Origin: Microbacterium sp. Root61
GTDB lineage: Bacteria; Actinomycetota; Actinomycetes; Actinomycetales; Microbacteriaceae
Assembly (NCBI RefSeq): GCF_001427525.1
Contig: NZ_LMGU01000001.1
Coordinates: forward strand, 3,231,713-3,295,712
Length of the DNA: 64,000 nt
Direction: 5' to 3'
Below, one piece after another: positions 29,820 to 40,084 of the stretch. The first letter of the stretch is position 1; each line of letters opens with the position of its first letter. The translations under genes were made by a program, and so were the position numbers. The notes beneath the pieces are model-generated. The model was not told where the DNA came from, made no database searches, and saw nothing but the letters and a program-made list of their open reading frames with translations.

Positions 29820-30488
29820 GTGGAGCGGTCGCTAGAGACCCAGGTCAGCCAGGCAGTGGATGCGTGGCTGCGATGGTTGCCGCGCTGGGAACCTGCCACC
29901 CACCGCGGCCGTGTCGCTCCGTGCCGCCGCTGCTTCGGCTCGCCGATCCTGTCGGCGGCGGGGCTCGGCGCCGACGTGCCGCACGGCGTGCAGCACGGTC
30001 TGTCCACCCGGATCAAGACGATCGTCGACCACGCCGTGGCCGAGTACACCGCGCTGAACCTCCCGATGCTGCAGGCCGAGCTCGACCAGCAGGCCGCGCG
30101 CAACCGGGCCCGCAGCTACCGGCCGACCGAGGGGCTCGAGCCCGAGTTCGAGGGGCTGCCGCTGGATCCCGATCCTGTACCGGGTGCGCCCTTCCTCTTC
30201 ACGATCTCGGGGCTGGCGGCGCAGTCCGACGCCGCCGTGCCCGACCTCCCGCCGCTCAGCGCCGATGCGAAGGCGGCCCTGCGCCAGGAGGTCGGCCTCG
30301 CCGACGACTACGCCAACATGATCGGGCGCGAGGTGTGCGCCGTGCTGCTGCACCACCGGCTGCGGATCCAGGCGGCCGTCACCGAATACGTCGAGCCGCA
30401 GATCGAGGCGATGCTCGAGGAGCTGACCCGATCGCTGGACGCTCCGTTCGATCCGGGCGACCCCGGCGGCGCTGATCCGCGCCCGTAG
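29820..30488 (+). CDS. Conserved hypothetical protein with a CxxC motif
   Basis: 222 aa, soluble, no signal peptide. The N-terminal part contains APCRRCFGSP, a CxxC that might bind metal. The middle is helical (IKTIVDHAVAEYTALNLPML) and the C-terminus acidic and Pro-rich. It precedes the kinase-Ig cluster in the same direction with a 127-bp gap and its own leaderless start. Function is not recognisable; by position it may belong to the signalling module downstream. Confidence 0.6.
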   Translation: MERSLETQVSQAVDAWLRWLPRWEPATHRGRVAPCRRCFGSPILSAAGLGADVPHGVQHGLSTRIKTIVDHAVAEYTALNLPMLQAELDQQAARNRARSYRPTEGLEPEFEGLPLDPDPVPGAPFLFTISGLAAQSDAAVPDLPPLSADAKAALRQEVGLADDYANMIGREVCAVLLHHRLRIQAAVTEYVEPQIEAMLEELTRSLDAPFDPGDPGGADPRP

Positions 30489-30534
30489 CGTCCACAACCG
30501 AGGACGTCCATCCTTCTCGGATCCACCTCCGGGT

Positions 30535-30589
30535 TAGCATGATCGGGGCTTCTGCGCCCGCGCTCGTTCGCCGCCTTCGTCGCGGGCGC
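30535..30589 (+). promoter_or_regulatory. Candidate promoter and leader hairpin of the kinase-Ig cluster
   Basis: TAGCAT at 30535-30540 (in GGTTAGCATGATC) is a plausible -10 box. Downstream, GCGCCCGCG (30554-30562) pairs with CGCGGGCGC (30581-30589), giving a stable hairpin in the leader about 25 nt before the kinase GTG. A -35 element was not recognised. Confidence 0.4.
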
Positions 30590-30615
30590 CCATCGGATCC
30601 AGGACAGGGGGGCGT

Positions 30616-31752
30616 GTGACCAAGCGTCTGCCCTCCGCGCCGCCGATCCTTCCCGGCCTCGCCTACGTGCACCCGCTGGGCTCGGGGGGCTTCGCCGACG
30701 TGTTCCTGTACCAGCAGGACATGCCCCGACGCAGCGTCGCGGTGAAGGTGCTGCCGAGCGATGTGAGCGATCCCGAACTGCGGCGCATGTTCAATGCCGA
30801 GGCCGATGTGCTCGCGCATCTGTCGGCGCATCCGTCGATCGTCACCGTCTACCAGGCGGGCATCTCCGCCGACGGCCGGCCCTACATCGTGATGGAGTAC
30901 TGCCCGGGCTCGCTCGCCCAGCGGTACCGGCTGGAGCGACTTCCGTTGGACGAGGTGCTCGGCATCGGCATCCGGATGGCGAGCGCCCTGGAGTCCGCGC
31001 ACCGCGCCGGTCTCATCCATCGCGACGTCAAACCGAGCAACATCCTGATCACGTCCTTCGGCGTCCCGGTGCTCGCCGACTTCGGCATCTCCTCCTCCCT
31101 CACCCACCACTCCGGCGACGAGGTCCTCGCGATGAGCGTGCCGTGGAGCGCGCCCGAGGTGATCGCCGAGGCGACGGCCGGCACGGTGGCCAGCGAGGTG
31201 TGGGCGCTCGGCGCCACCGTCTACTCGCTGCTGGCCGGGCACAGTCCGTTCGAGCGGATGGAGAAGGGCCAGAACTCCCGCGATCAGCTGCGGCGCCGCA
31301 TCCTGCATGCGAGCTATCCGCGCATGACGCGCCCCGACGTGCCCGACGAGGTGCAGGCGGTGCTGGCGCGGGCGATGTCGCGCGACCCCGATGCGCGGTT
31401 CCCCTCGGCGCTGGCCTTCGCCACCGCGCTGCGCGAGACGCAGTCGCGGCTCGGGTTCGCCCCCACGTCGATAGAAGTCGCGGTCGCCGAATGGGCGCCC
31501 GCTCCGGCAGGCGTGGACTTCACGGATGTCGCGGCGCGCGGTGTGACGCGCACCCGCGTGGATCAGCCCAGCTCGCGGCGGACCGACATTCCGCAGTCGC
31601 TGACGACCCTGGCGCGGGACGAGGACGAGGTGACTTCGACGGTCGCGCGTCGTCGCACGCGACGGGTGTGGCCCTGGGCGGTGACCGCGTCGGCGCTGGT
31701 CGTCGCCGGCGGTGCGGTCGTCTGGGCGATCCTGTCCGGGGGAGCCGTCTGA
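30616..31752 (+). CDS. Membrane-anchored serine/threonine protein kinase
   Basis: 378 aa, GTG start. Kinase landmarks are complete: Gly-rich loop LGSGGFADV at 21-29, Lys44 in VAVKVLP, HRDVKPSN at 135-142 with catalytic Asp137, DFG at 155-157 and APE at 179-181. A ~100-residue juxtamembrane linker leads to a single C-terminal helix (VWPWAVTASALVVAGGAVVW) with almost nothing outside, so it lacks a PASTA or other sensor domain. It is an Hanks-type kinase. The next gene, the giant Ig-like protein, starts 1 nt after its stop and could be its sensor or client. Confidence 0.92.
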   Translation: MTKRLPSAPPILPGLAYVHPLGSGGFADVFLYQQDMPRRSVAVKVLPSDVSDPELRRMFNAEADVLAHLSAHPSIVTVYQAGISADGRPYIVMEYCPGSLAQRYRLERLPLDEVLGIGIRMASALESAHRAGLIHRDVKPSNILITSFGVPVLADFGISSSLTHHSGDEVLAMSVPWSAPEVIAEATAGTVASEVWALGATVYSLLAGHSPFERMEKGQNSRDQLRRRILHASYPRMTRPDVPDEVQAVLARAMSRDPDARFPSALAFATALRETQSRLGFAPTSIEVAVAEWAPAPAGVDFTDVAARGVTRTRVDQPSSRRTDIPQSLTTLARDEDEVTSTVARRRTRRVWPWAVTASALVVAGGAVVWAILSGGAV

Positions 31753-31753
31753 C

Positions 31754-34700
31754 GTGGGCCGCCGTTCGCTGATCTGGGGAGCCGTCGCCGGCACCGCCGT
31801 GGTCGCCTCGGTCCTGGCGGTGAGCGTCGTGTGGCCGGGGCTGGACTCGCGCAGCACGCCGCCGGTCGAGGCGTCCGTCTGGGCACTGCAGTCCGGCGAG
31901 GGGCGCCGCTATGCCCGCGTGAACACGGCGATCGGCGAGCTGGACACCGTCCGCAGCGTCGCCAACCCCTCGGCGATCGCGCAGACGGATGCCGGGGCGT
32001 TCCTGTTCTCGGAGAGCTACGGCAAGCTCACGCCGATCGATGAGGCGCTGCCGGCCAACCTCGACGACGAGGCGCTGCGTGCGTCGCCGAGCACCCCGCC
32101 GGGTACCGTCGAGGCGGCCGTCGCGGGGGACTGGGTGGCGTACCGCACGGATTCCGGTGCGGTGTTCGTCGGCTCGCTCTCTCAAGGGGAATCCGTGCAG
32201 GTCGACCCGGACGGCAGCTCGGCCGAGGACACCCCGGAATACACGGCCGACGCGATCGCCGTGGATGAGGAGGGCACCCTCTACAGCTGGTCGCAGACCG
32301 ACGGCGAGGTGCTGCGTCTGCGCATTCCGACGGGCAAGGTCGTCGCGCGCGACGAGGTCGCGGACGCTCCGCAGAACGACGTGAAGATCACGGCGGCCGG
32401 CGGCGTCTGGTTCCTGGTGGATGCGTCCGGGGCGCAGTACTGGCGGCGCGGGGCGGACGCTCCGGCCGCGGTCTCGACCGTCGGCGAACCGGCCTTCGCC
32501 CAGGCGCAGGCGGACGGTGACGCCGCCTATCTGGCCGACGAGGCAGGACTCGTGGAGCTGCCGGTGGATGGGTCGCCCGCCCGACGCGTGGTCGGAGGCC
32601 AGGGGCGCGAGTTCGGCACGCCCGCACGGCCGACGCTCTTCCGCGGCGAACTGTATGCGGCGTGGCTCGGCCCGGACGGCGGCACCCTGTGGAGCGCGAC
32701 GGATGGGGAGCGCCCCCTCGACTACGGCTCGAGCACGCTCGGCGACGAGCGCCGCCCGGTGTTCGTCGCGTCGTCCGCGAGCATGATCCTGAACGAGACG
32801 CGGTCCGGGTGGGTGTGGTCGGCTCCCGAGGGAGCGCTGTTGCCCTCGAGTCAGGACTGGTCGCTGGATGACCGCACCGACCCGCAGTCGGCGCCGAGCG
32901 AGGAGCAGGCCGTGGTCGTGCTCGATCCGCGGGCGCCGGTGGCCGAGGCGGACGCCTTCGGGGTGCGTGCCGGGGCCCTCGCCGCCCTGCCGGTGCTGCT
33001 GAACGATCACGACGCGAACGAGGATGTACTGAGCATCGACCCGGCGTCGGTGACGGGCCTGGATCCGGGCTTCGGCACGCTGAGCGTGACCGACAACGGA
33101 CAGCGCCTCGCGGTGCACGTCGCCGCGGACGCGACCGGCACGGCGTCCTTCTCGTACCGCGTCACCGACGGCACCGCGGTCGACGGGCTCGCGTCCGAAC
33201 CCACCACGGTGACGCTGACGGTCGCGGCGGACGATGTCAACGCGGCGCCCGCGTGGTGCGGCACGGACGGATGCCTCGGCAAGTGGCCGGAGCCCGAGGT
33301 CGCGCCCGGCGGCACGGTGTCGATCCCGGTGCTCGGCGCCTGGGTCGATCCCGACGGCGACCCCCTCATGCTGCTCTCGGTCGTCGACGAGACGGGCGTC
33401 GGCGCGGTCGCCGCGACGCCGGGCGGCGACATCGTCTACCAGCACCCGGATGCCTCCGCCACCGACGCGCAGATCGTGCAGCTGCGCGTCGCGGTCTCCG
33501 ATACGCGCGGGGCCGTGACCACGAAGCCGCTGGTGGTGCGCATCTCCGCGCAGCCCCAGCTGAGCGCGACCTCCTTCTCGATGATCGACACGCAGGGTGA
33601 CGGTCTCACGGTCGATGTCTCACCGCACGTCACCGGCACGGCCGGTCGGCTCTCGCTCACGGCGGTGCGGGTGCTGGATGACGCGACCGCCGAGGTCGTG
33701 GCGGGCGCGGGCGGTACGAGCTTCGACTTCACCGCGGCGCAGCCGGGCGAGTACCGGGTGGGCTGGACCGTCTCGGACGGCTCGGCCGAGGCATCCGCCA
33801 CCGCCCGGATCACGATCCTCCCGTCCGACGCCCCTGCCGCGCTGGGCACCGCGCCGGTGGTGGCGTTCGTGCACCCGCAGCAGGATGTCACGCTGGACGT
33901 GTTCGCCGCCGTCGCGAACCCCACCCGGCGCGTGCTGCTGCTGAGCGACGTGCGCCCGACCGCGGCAGACGGCGCGAGCATGTCGGTGGACGTCGTCGGG
34001 CAGAACTTCATCCGCGTCTCGGGGTCGACGGAGGACGGCGCGCCCGGTCCGCTCGGGACGATCCGCTACGTGGTCAGCGACGGCACCGACGATGCCGGCG
34101 CACGCGTGGAAGGCGTCGCGACGGTGTACCTGCTGCCGCCGTCGCCGGAGTTGGCGCCGATCGCGGTCGACGATGCCGTCATCGTGCGGGCCGGGGCGCA
34201 GGTGGACATCCCGGTGCTGGAGAACGACGTGGCCACGGCCGGGGGGACGGTGACGCTCAATCCGGCTTCCGTCGTCTCCTCCAGCGGCACTGCGCTCGCC
34301 TTCGCCGCGGGCAGCACACTGCGCTACCTCGCACCCACGACGCCCGGCGAATACCGCATCGACTACTCCGTCTTCGCGGCGGGATCCCCGTCGCTGGCGG
34401 ATTCGGCGGGCGTCCGCGTCACGGTGATCTCGGACGAGTCGAATCGGCCGCCTCGGCCCGGCACCCTGGAGGGGCGCGTGCTGAGTGGGCAGGTCACGAC
34501 GATCCCGTTCCGCGACTTCGGGGTGGATCCCGACGGCGACACGGTCTCACTCGACCGCATCGTGGCACAGCCGGCGAGCGGCTCGGCCACGATCTCGGCC
34601 GACGGTGAATCGATCGTGTACTCGAGCGTGCCCGGGTTCCGCGGTCAGGTCGCGCTGACGTATCGCGTCGTGGACGGCGCGGGCGCGACCGGCACCGCGA

Positions 34701-37700
34701 CGGCGCGGGTCGGCGTGCTCGACGAGCAGTCCAACCCGAGCCCGGTGACCTTCACCGACTACGTGCAGGTGCAGGTCGGCGAGCAGAACACCGTCCGCAT
34801 CCGGCCGCTCGCCAACGACATCGATCCGACGGGCGGCGTCCTCGCGGTGGCGGACGTGCGTCCGGATCTCGTCGAGACACTGGCCGACGGCACGCCGAAC
34901 CCCGAGTACGCCCGGCAGAAGGCTCTCATCGACGACGTGATGAGCGGGCAGGTCGTGATCGCTGCGGGCACAGACCCGGCGACGATGTCGTTCCTCTACG
35001 ACGTCGAGAGCTCGTCGGGCAACACCGGGCGGGGCCTCATCGTCGTGAAGGTCGTGCGCGAGGCCGTGCCGGACTACCCGGTGGTGACCGACACGGTGCT
35101 CACTGCCGAGACGCGCGAACGCTTCCCGGACGGCGTCGACGTGCTCTCCGGCAAGGTCTCGTGGAGCGGCGGCGACGTGAACGACCTCGAGGTGAGCCTC
35201 TGGGGCACGCCCGAGGGCGTCACGGTCGAGGGCGACCGGATCAGCGGGGAGCTGCCCGAGCACAGCCGCGTGGTCCCGTTCGCGGTCACCGGTGAGAACT
35301 CCGCGGGCGAGGAGATCACGAGCTACGGCTTCCTGCGCATCCCGGGGAAGGCCGACCTGACGCTCGCGCTGCGCGCGGGCACGACCGGCCTCGAGGTGAA
35401 GGAGCGCGAATCCGCAACCGTCGACATGGCCGCTCTGGTGGGTGCGCCGCGCGGCACCCGCATCGAGGTCGGCAAGGATGTCGCGGCATCCGGGGCTCGT
35501 CCCTCCGCGTCCTGCGTGCTCGAGTCCGGCACCTCGATCCGCTACACCGCGGGCGAAGGTGCACCGTGGGTCGACGCCTGCATCGTGCCGGTGCGCCTGA
35601 CCGGCCAAACCGACTGGACCTACCTCTCCGTGCCGGTGCGCATCAAGGCGCTCGATCCGCAGCCCGAGCTGAAGACCGCCTCCCTCACAGTCGGGCCGGG
35701 GCAGACCGTCACCTACGACCTGACGACCATGACCACGTGGCAGCTGCGGTCGGACTGGAGCTCGATCGCGTACTCCGTCGAATACGGCGGCGGGTCGTTC
35801 GCGATCTCCGCGGACGGCTCGATCCTGACGATCACCGGCGCCGACCGCGCTGTTCCCGGCGCGGAGGAGGCGGCCGTGATCGGCGTGTCCAGCCATCCGG
35901 GGGTCGCGCCTGCCCGTCTCATCCTGCGCGTCGGCGCCGCACCCAGCACATTGCCGAAGGGCGGCACCGTCGTGCAGCGCTGCTCGCAGGCGTCCGGGTC
36001 TTCGTGCACCTTCGCGGTCGCCGGCGCCTCCGGGGAGGTCAACCCCCTGCCGCGCACGCCGCTGGAGGTCGTCGAGGTGCGTCCGACGGGTTCGTGCGTG
36101 GGCGTGACGTTCGCGGTGGCCTCCGCCTCCTCGGTGACCGCGAGCTGGACGACGGATGCCCCGGGCGCGACGTGTTCCGCGACGTTCTCGGTGCGCGATG
36201 CCCAGGGCCGCCGCACCAACGGAGAGCGCGACGGTGCGGTGCTGCTGGACCTCCAGGGGTATCCGAAGGCCCCCGCCGCACTCACGCAGACGGCCTACGC
36301 CGACGGCAGTATCACGCTGCGGGTGGACCCGGGTGAGGCCCGCCAGGCCTATCCCGCCCTCACCGGCTTCACCATCCGCCAGCGCGGCCAGGTGGTCGCC
36401 AGCTGCAGCTCCGACGGAACCTGCCCGGCCATCGCCGCGCCCAACGGAGAGCCTCGCGTGTACGAGGCGGTCGCCGTCAACGACGTCGGTTCGTCGCGGG
36501 GGAGCGTCGTCACCACCGCGTGGGCGTATCAGACCCCCGCCGCACCGGGCGCGATCACGGCGACGCCCGTCGTGACCAACAACGGAGAGGGCGGCGTCGT
36601 CGCACTGCAGGTCGACGGCATCGACGTCGCGGCCACCGGCAGCCTCGAGGTCTCCAGTCCGACCGGAGAGACGATCCAGGTGCGGGTACGCGGCGACGAG
36701 CGGTCCGTGACCATTCCGCGCTACCGCGTCGGCTCCAACACCGCCACCACCATCACCGTCACCCCGATCTCGCGCTTCACCGTGCCGCCGGGGCTGGACG
36801 GGGCCACCTCCGGGGCGGCCCGTACGGTCACGTCCAACGGCATCGGTGCGCCCACCGGGCTCTCGCTCGCGCTGTCGTCGACCTCGGCCGGCGACGGTAC
36901 ATCGACGGTGACGGCGGAGGCCACCGCGACCCTCGGGGGCGACGGAGCCACCACCCGCTACGGCATCGTGCAGGCCGGGCGGAGCTGCACCGTGGCGGCG
37001 ACCGGCTCCTCGGCGACCTTCCCCGGCCTCGCCGACGGCGACGAGTACACCTTCACGGTCTGCGCCGAGTCGTGGGCGGGCGACACGCAGTTCGGCCGCA
37101 GTACGACGTCGGCGACCGTGCGTGCGGTGCAGTCCGGGCGTGCGCCGCAGGGCTGGACCTACGTCGTCGACCCGACGCCGAGCGTGACCCCGACCGAGGC
37201 GCGCTGGCTCATCCGTTCCCCGCTCACCTCCGCGGAGAACCCCCCGCGCAACAACGTCGCGGAGTTCCGCGGCGGACCCCCGACCGACGTGTTCGACCGC
37301 AACCCCGACATTCAGGTCCGCTACACCCATAAGGTGTGGGGCACCTCGACCCCGTGGGCGAACACGAGCGCCGCGGCGGGCAGCGCGCCGTACCAGGTCT
37401 GGGCGCGCTGGTCGGCGACGACCTGCAGTGGCGGGTCCGACCTGAGCCTGCAGAGCGATTCGTCCAACTCTCCGTCCGGCACCAAGGCCGCGATCACCTT
37501 CAGCCCGTCCTCGCTCGTGTTCTACGACGCCCTGGGCGCCGTCCTGCCGCAGACCGCCCCCGGCACCTGGACCGTGCCGGTCGGGGCGGTGCGCGTGGCC
37601 GGCATCGGCGTGACGGTCGACTGGAGCGCGCACGGCTGGGGCCTCGCACCGGCCTCGACCACCTTCGGCGCGGACTGCATCCCGAACCTTCCCCCTGGCC

Positions 37701-37717
37701 CGGGCGGAACACCATGA
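31754..37717 (+). CDS. Giant Ig-like / fibronectin type III membrane protein
   Basis: 1987 aa from GTG at 31754. An N-terminal membrane anchor (SLIWGAVAGTAVVASVLAVSVVW) precedes a beta-rich region resembling a propeller (~40-370). Then come tandem cadherin/Ig-like domains of the VCBS or tandem-95 type with repeated NDxD and DPDGD motifs (DHDANEDVLSIDP, WVDPDGDPLMLLS, GVDPDGDTVSLDR, NDIDPTGGVLAV). Fibronectin-type III-like modules are near the C-terminus. There is no LPXTG motif, so it is held by the N-terminal helix and extends through the wall. It is co-transcribed with the kinase and MoxR genes. The repeated Asp-rich loops suggest calcium binding. Confidence 0.85.
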   Translation: MGRRSLIWGAVAGTAVVASVLAVSVVWPGLDSRSTPPVEASVWALQSGEGRRYARVNTAIGELDTVRSVANPSAIAQTDAGAFLFSESYGKLTPIDEALPANLDDEALRASPSTPPGTVEAAVAGDWVAYRTDSGAVFVGSLSQGESVQVDPDGSSAEDTPEYTADAIAVDEEGTLYSWSQTDGEVLRLRIPTGKVVARDEVADAPQNDVKITAAGGVWFLVDASGAQYWRRGADAPAAVSTVGEPAFAQAQADGDAAYLADEAGLVELPVDGSPARRVVGGQGREFGTPARPTLFRGELYAAWLGPDGGTLWSATDGERPLDYGSSTLGDERRPVFVASSASMILNETRSGWVWSAPEGALLPSSQDWSLDDRTDPQSAPSEEQAVVVLDPRAPVAEADAFGVRAGALAALPVLLNDHDANEDVLSIDPASVTGLDPGFGTLSVTDNGQRLAVHVAADATGTASFSYRVTDGTAVDGLASEPTTVTLTVAADDVNAAPAWCGTDGCLGKWPEPEVAPGGTVSIPVLGAWVDPDGDPLMLLSVVDETGVGAVAATPGGDIVYQHPDASATDAQIVQLRVAVSDTRGAVTTKPLVVRISAQPQLSATSFSMIDTQGDGLTVDVSPHVTGTAGRLSLTAVRVLDDATAEVVAGAGGTSFDFTAAQPGEYRVGWTVSDGSAEASATARITILPSDAPAALGTAPVVAFVHPQQDVTLDVFAAVANPTRRVLLLSDVRPTAADGASMSVDVVGQNFIRVSGSTEDGAPGPLGTIRYVVSDGTDDAGARVEGVATVYLLPPSPELAPIAVDDAVIVRAGAQVDIPVLENDVATAGGTVTLNPASVVSSSGTALAFAAGSTLRYLAPTTPGEYRIDYSVFAAGSPSLADSAGVRVTVISDESNRPPRPGTLEGRVLSGQVTTIPFRDFGVDPDGDTVSLDRIVAQPASGSATISADGESIVYSSVPGFRGQVALTYRVVDGAGATGTATARVGVLDEQSNPSPVTFTDYVQVQVGEQNTVRIRPLANDIDPTGGVLAVADVRPDLVETLADGTPNPEYARQKALIDDVMSGQVVIAAGTDPATMSFLYDVESSSGNTGRGLIVVKVVREAVPDYPVVTDTVLTAETRERFPDGVDVLSGKVSWSGGDVNDLEVSLWGTPEGVTVEGDRISGELPEHSRVVPFAVTGENSAGEEITSYGFLRIPGKADLTLALRAGTTGLEVKERESATVDMAALVGAPRGTRIEVGKDVAASGARPSASCVLESGTSIRYTAGEGAPWVDACIVPVRLTGQTDWTYLSVPVRIKALDPQPELKTASLTVGPGQTVTYDLTTMTTWQLRSDWSSIAYSVEYGGGSFAISADGSILTITGADRAVPGAEEAAVIGVSSHPGVAPARLILRVGAAPSTLPKGGTVVQRCSQASGSSCTFAVAGASGEVNPLPRTPLEVVEVRPTGSCVGVTFAVASASSVTASWTTDAPGATCSATFSVRDAQGRRTNGERDGAVLLDLQGYPKAPAALTQTAYADGSITLRVDPGEARQAYPALTGFTIRQRGQVVASCSSDGTCPAIAAPNGEPRVYEAVAVNDVGSSRGSVVTTAWAYQTPAAPGAITATPVVTNNGEGGVVALQVDGIDVAATGSLEVSSPTGETIQVRVRGDERSVTIPRYRVGSNTATTITVTPISRFTVPPGLDGATSGAARTVTSNGIGAPTGLSLALSSTSAGDGTSTVTAEATATLGGDGATTRYGIVQAGRSCTVAATGSSATFPGLADGDEYTFTVCAESWAGDTQFGRSTTSATVRAVQSGRAPQGWTYVVDPTPSVTPTEARWLIRSPLTSAENPPRNNVAEFRGGPPTDVFDRNPDIQVRYTHKVWGTSTPWANTSAAAGSAPYQVWARWSATTCSGGSDLSLQSDSSNSPSGTKAAITFSPSSLVFYDALGAVLPQTAPGTWTVPVGAVRVAGIGVTVDWSAHGWGLAPASTTFGADCIPNLPPGPGGTP

Positions 37718-37751
37718 CCCTCGACCTCCCCTCCCTTCCGAAGGACGCCGC

Positions 37752-38717
37752 ATGACCATCTCGCAGGAGCACGCCGCCCGGTTCGCCCAGACGTTCAGCG
37801 CGCTGGCCGACAACGTCGAGCAGGCGGTGCTCGGCAAGCGCCACGTCATCGAGCTGGTGCTGATCTCCGTGCTGAGCGAGGGGCACGTGCTGCTCGAGGA
37901 CGTCCCGGGCACCGGCAAGACCTCGCTGGCGCGGGCCCTCGGGCAGTCGGTGCACGGCACCAACACGCGTATCCAGTTCACCCCCGACCTGCTGCCCGGC
38001 GACATCACCGGCATCACGGTGTACGACCAGAAGACCGGCGCGTTCGACTTCCACGCCGGGCCGGTGTTCGCCAACATCGTGCTGGCCGACGAGATCAACC
38101 GCGCGAGCCCCAAGACCCAGTCCGCACTCCTCGAGGTCATGGAGGAGGGCAAGGTCACCATCGACGGGATCTCGCGCCCGGTGGGCGTGCCGTTCCTCGT
38201 GATCGCGACGCAGAACCCCGTCGAGCAGGCCGGCACCTATCGGCTGCCCGAGGCGCAGCTGGACCGCTTCCTGCTCAAGACGTCGCTGGGTTATCCCGAC
38301 CACGCTTCCACACTGCGGATCCTCGACGGCGCCGCCGTCGCCACCGCCGATCTCGAGCCGGTCATCGCGCCGCAGACCCTCATCGACCTGGCCGACCTCG
38401 CCCGGGAGGTCTACATCGACGCGCTGGTGCTGGACTACATCGCCCGCGTCGTGGATGCCACGCGCTCGGCGGAGCAGGTGCGGCTGGGTGTCAGCATCCG
38501 CGGTGCCCTCGCCCTCACCCGCGCGACCCGCACCCGTGCCGCGTCCCAGGGCCGCACGTACGCCACCCCCGACGATGTGAAGGCGCTCGCCGTTCCGGTG
38601 CTCTCGCACCGGCTGATCCTGCATCCCGAAGCCGAGTTCGACGGGGTGACCGCCGAGGCGATCATCGGGCAGGTGCTGCTGGACGTGCCGCCGCCCTCGC
38701 AGCGCGAGGCCGTATGA
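37752..38717 (+). CDS. MoxR-family AAA+ ATPase
   Basis: 321 aa. Walker A EDVPGTGKTSLARALG, Walker B IVLADEINRASPKTQSALLE, and the arginine-finger region QNPVEQAGTYRLPEAQLDRF identify a MoxR ATPase. These act as chaperones that help assemble or activate partner proteins, often through VWA-domain proteins; here the partner is the DUF58 product. Its stop overlaps the DUF58 start (ATGA), and it begins 34 bp after the Ig-like gene, so it is part of one transcription unit. Confidence 0.92.
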   Translation: MTISQEHAARFAQTFSALADNVEQAVLGKRHVIELVLISVLSEGHVLLEDVPGTGKTSLARALGQSVHGTNTRIQFTPDLLPGDITGITVYDQKTGAFDFHAGPVFANIVLADEINRASPKTQSALLEVMEEGKVTIDGISRPVGVPFLVIATQNPVEQAGTYRLPEAQLDRFLLKTSLGYPDHASTLRILDGAAVATADLEPVIAPQTLIDLADLAREVYIDALVLDYIARVVDATRSAEQVRLGVSIRGALALTRATRTRAASQGRTYATPDDVKALAVPVLSHRLILHPEAEFDGVTAEAIIGQVLLDVPPPSQREAV

Positions 38718-40084
38718 CCGATTCCGGCCTCACCCGCTCGCACCCCGACGCCCTGACCTCCACGGCGGCGACGGGGGTCACTTCGCGCACCCAGGTCACG
38801 ACGGCGCACCGCAGCCCGCTGGTCGGGTTCGTCGTGGCCTCGCTGGACGCGCTGCAGCGCACCGGCGACATCGTCGTCCGTGCCGCGCGGCTGATCGGGC
38901 GCGCGGTCACGCCGGCCGGGTGGCTCGTGGTGCTCGCCGCGACGGCGGGATTGGTGTGCGGCTGGGCGTTCGGCTGGGTGGAATGGCTCGTCGCGGGGTT
39001 CGCGGCCGTCGCGCTCCTCGCGATGACCGCGCCGTTCCTGTTCGGTGCACGGGGCTACGACGTGTCGCTGCGGCTGTCGCACAAACGCATCGTCGCGGGC
39101 GACGTGGTCGACGGCTGGATCGACATCCGCAACACCGGTGCGCGCACCGCGCTCCCTGGCCGGCTCGATCTTCCGGTCGGCGACGGGCTCGTCGAACTGG
39201 GCGTGCCGCTGCTGCGAGCCGGGCACGACGTCTCGCAGCCGGTCTCGATCCCGGCGCCACGGCGCGGCATCATCACCGTCGGACCCGCGACGGCCGTGCG
39301 CACCGACCCGATCGGCCTGCTGCGACGCGAGCGGGAGTGGGACGAGGTGCACGAGCTGTTCGTGCACCCGCGGACGGTCGCGGTCCCGTCGACGAGCGCC
39401 GGGCTCGTGCGCGACCTCGAGGGCAGTGCGAGCCGTCGGCTGGTCGATGCGGACATGTCGTTCCACGCCATCCGCCCCTACGCCCCGGGCGATTCGCGGC
39501 GGCAGATCCACTGGAAGTCCACCGCCAAGACCGGGCAGCTCATGGTGCGGCAGTTCGAGGAGTCGCGGCGCTCGCGCCTGGCCGTCGTGCTGAGCCTCGC
39601 CGAGTCCGAGTACGCCACCGACGACGAGTTCGAGCTGGCCGTGAGCGCGGCGGCCTCCCTGTCCGTGCAGGCGGTGCACGACGGTCGCGACCTGAGCGTG
39701 GTCACGGGCGCCGAGATCCCGCGCGTCGTGCGCGGGCGGCTGCGGGCGATCCAGACGCTGTCGGCGGTCTCGCCCCGCGTGCTCCTGGACGACTTCTCCG
39801 GCATCCGCTCGCTCGAGCACACCATGCCGCTGGAGGATGTCTGCCGACTCACGGCCGAGGCATCCGAGACCCTGTCGCTGGCGTTCGTGGTCTGCGGGTC
39901 GCTGGTGTCGCTGACCCGCGTGCGTCAGGCGGCGATGGCGTTCCCGGCCGACACCACGGTCGTGGCGGTGGTGTGCGACGAACGCGCGCACCCGCGGCGC
40001 CGGCCGGTCGGCACCCTGACGGTACTCACGATCGGTCTGCTCGAAGACCTCACCGCGCTGATGCTGCGGGGGGTGCAGGCATGA
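38714..40084 (+). CDS. DUF58 domain protein
   Basis: 456 aa. Two hydrophobic segments (~75-120, WLVVLAATAGLVCGWAFGW and LVAGFAAVALLAMTAPFLFG) anchor the protein. The DUF58 signature GDSRRQIHWKSTAKTGQLMV follows in the second half, within a VWA-like fold. DUF58 proteins are standard partners of MoxR ATPases and transglutaminase-like membrane proteins; all three are adjacent and overlapping here (ATGA at both ends). The proposed role is client recognition at the membrane during envelope assembly. Confidence 0.88.
   Translation: MTDSGLTRSHPDALTSTAATGVTSRTQVTTAHRSPLVGFVVASLDALQRTGDIVVRAARLIGRAVTPAGWLVVLAATAGLVCGWAFGWVEWLVAGFAAVALLAMTAPFLFGARGYDVSLRLSHKRIVAGDVVDGWIDIRNTGARTALPGRLDLPVGDGLVELGVPLLRAGHDVSQPVSIPAPRRGIITVGPATAVRTDPIGLLRREREWDEVHELFVHPRTVAVPSTSAGLVRDLEGSASRRLVDADMSFHAIRPYAPGDSRRQIHWKSTAKTGQLMVRQFEESRRSRLAVVLSLAESEYATDDEFELAVSAAASLSVQAVHDGRDLSVVTGAEIPRVVRGRLRAIQTLSAVSPRVLLDDFSGIRSLEHTMPLEDVCRLTAEASETLSLAFVVCGSLVSLTRVRQAAMAFPADTTVVAVVCDERAHPRRRPVGTLTVLTIGLLEDLTALMLRGVQA

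Noticed and set aside
34547..38236. A 1229-codon open frame antisense to the Ig-like protein gene
   Set aside because: Arg/Gly/Asp-rich translation typical of antisense high-GC DNA; the sense frame has clear domain structure.
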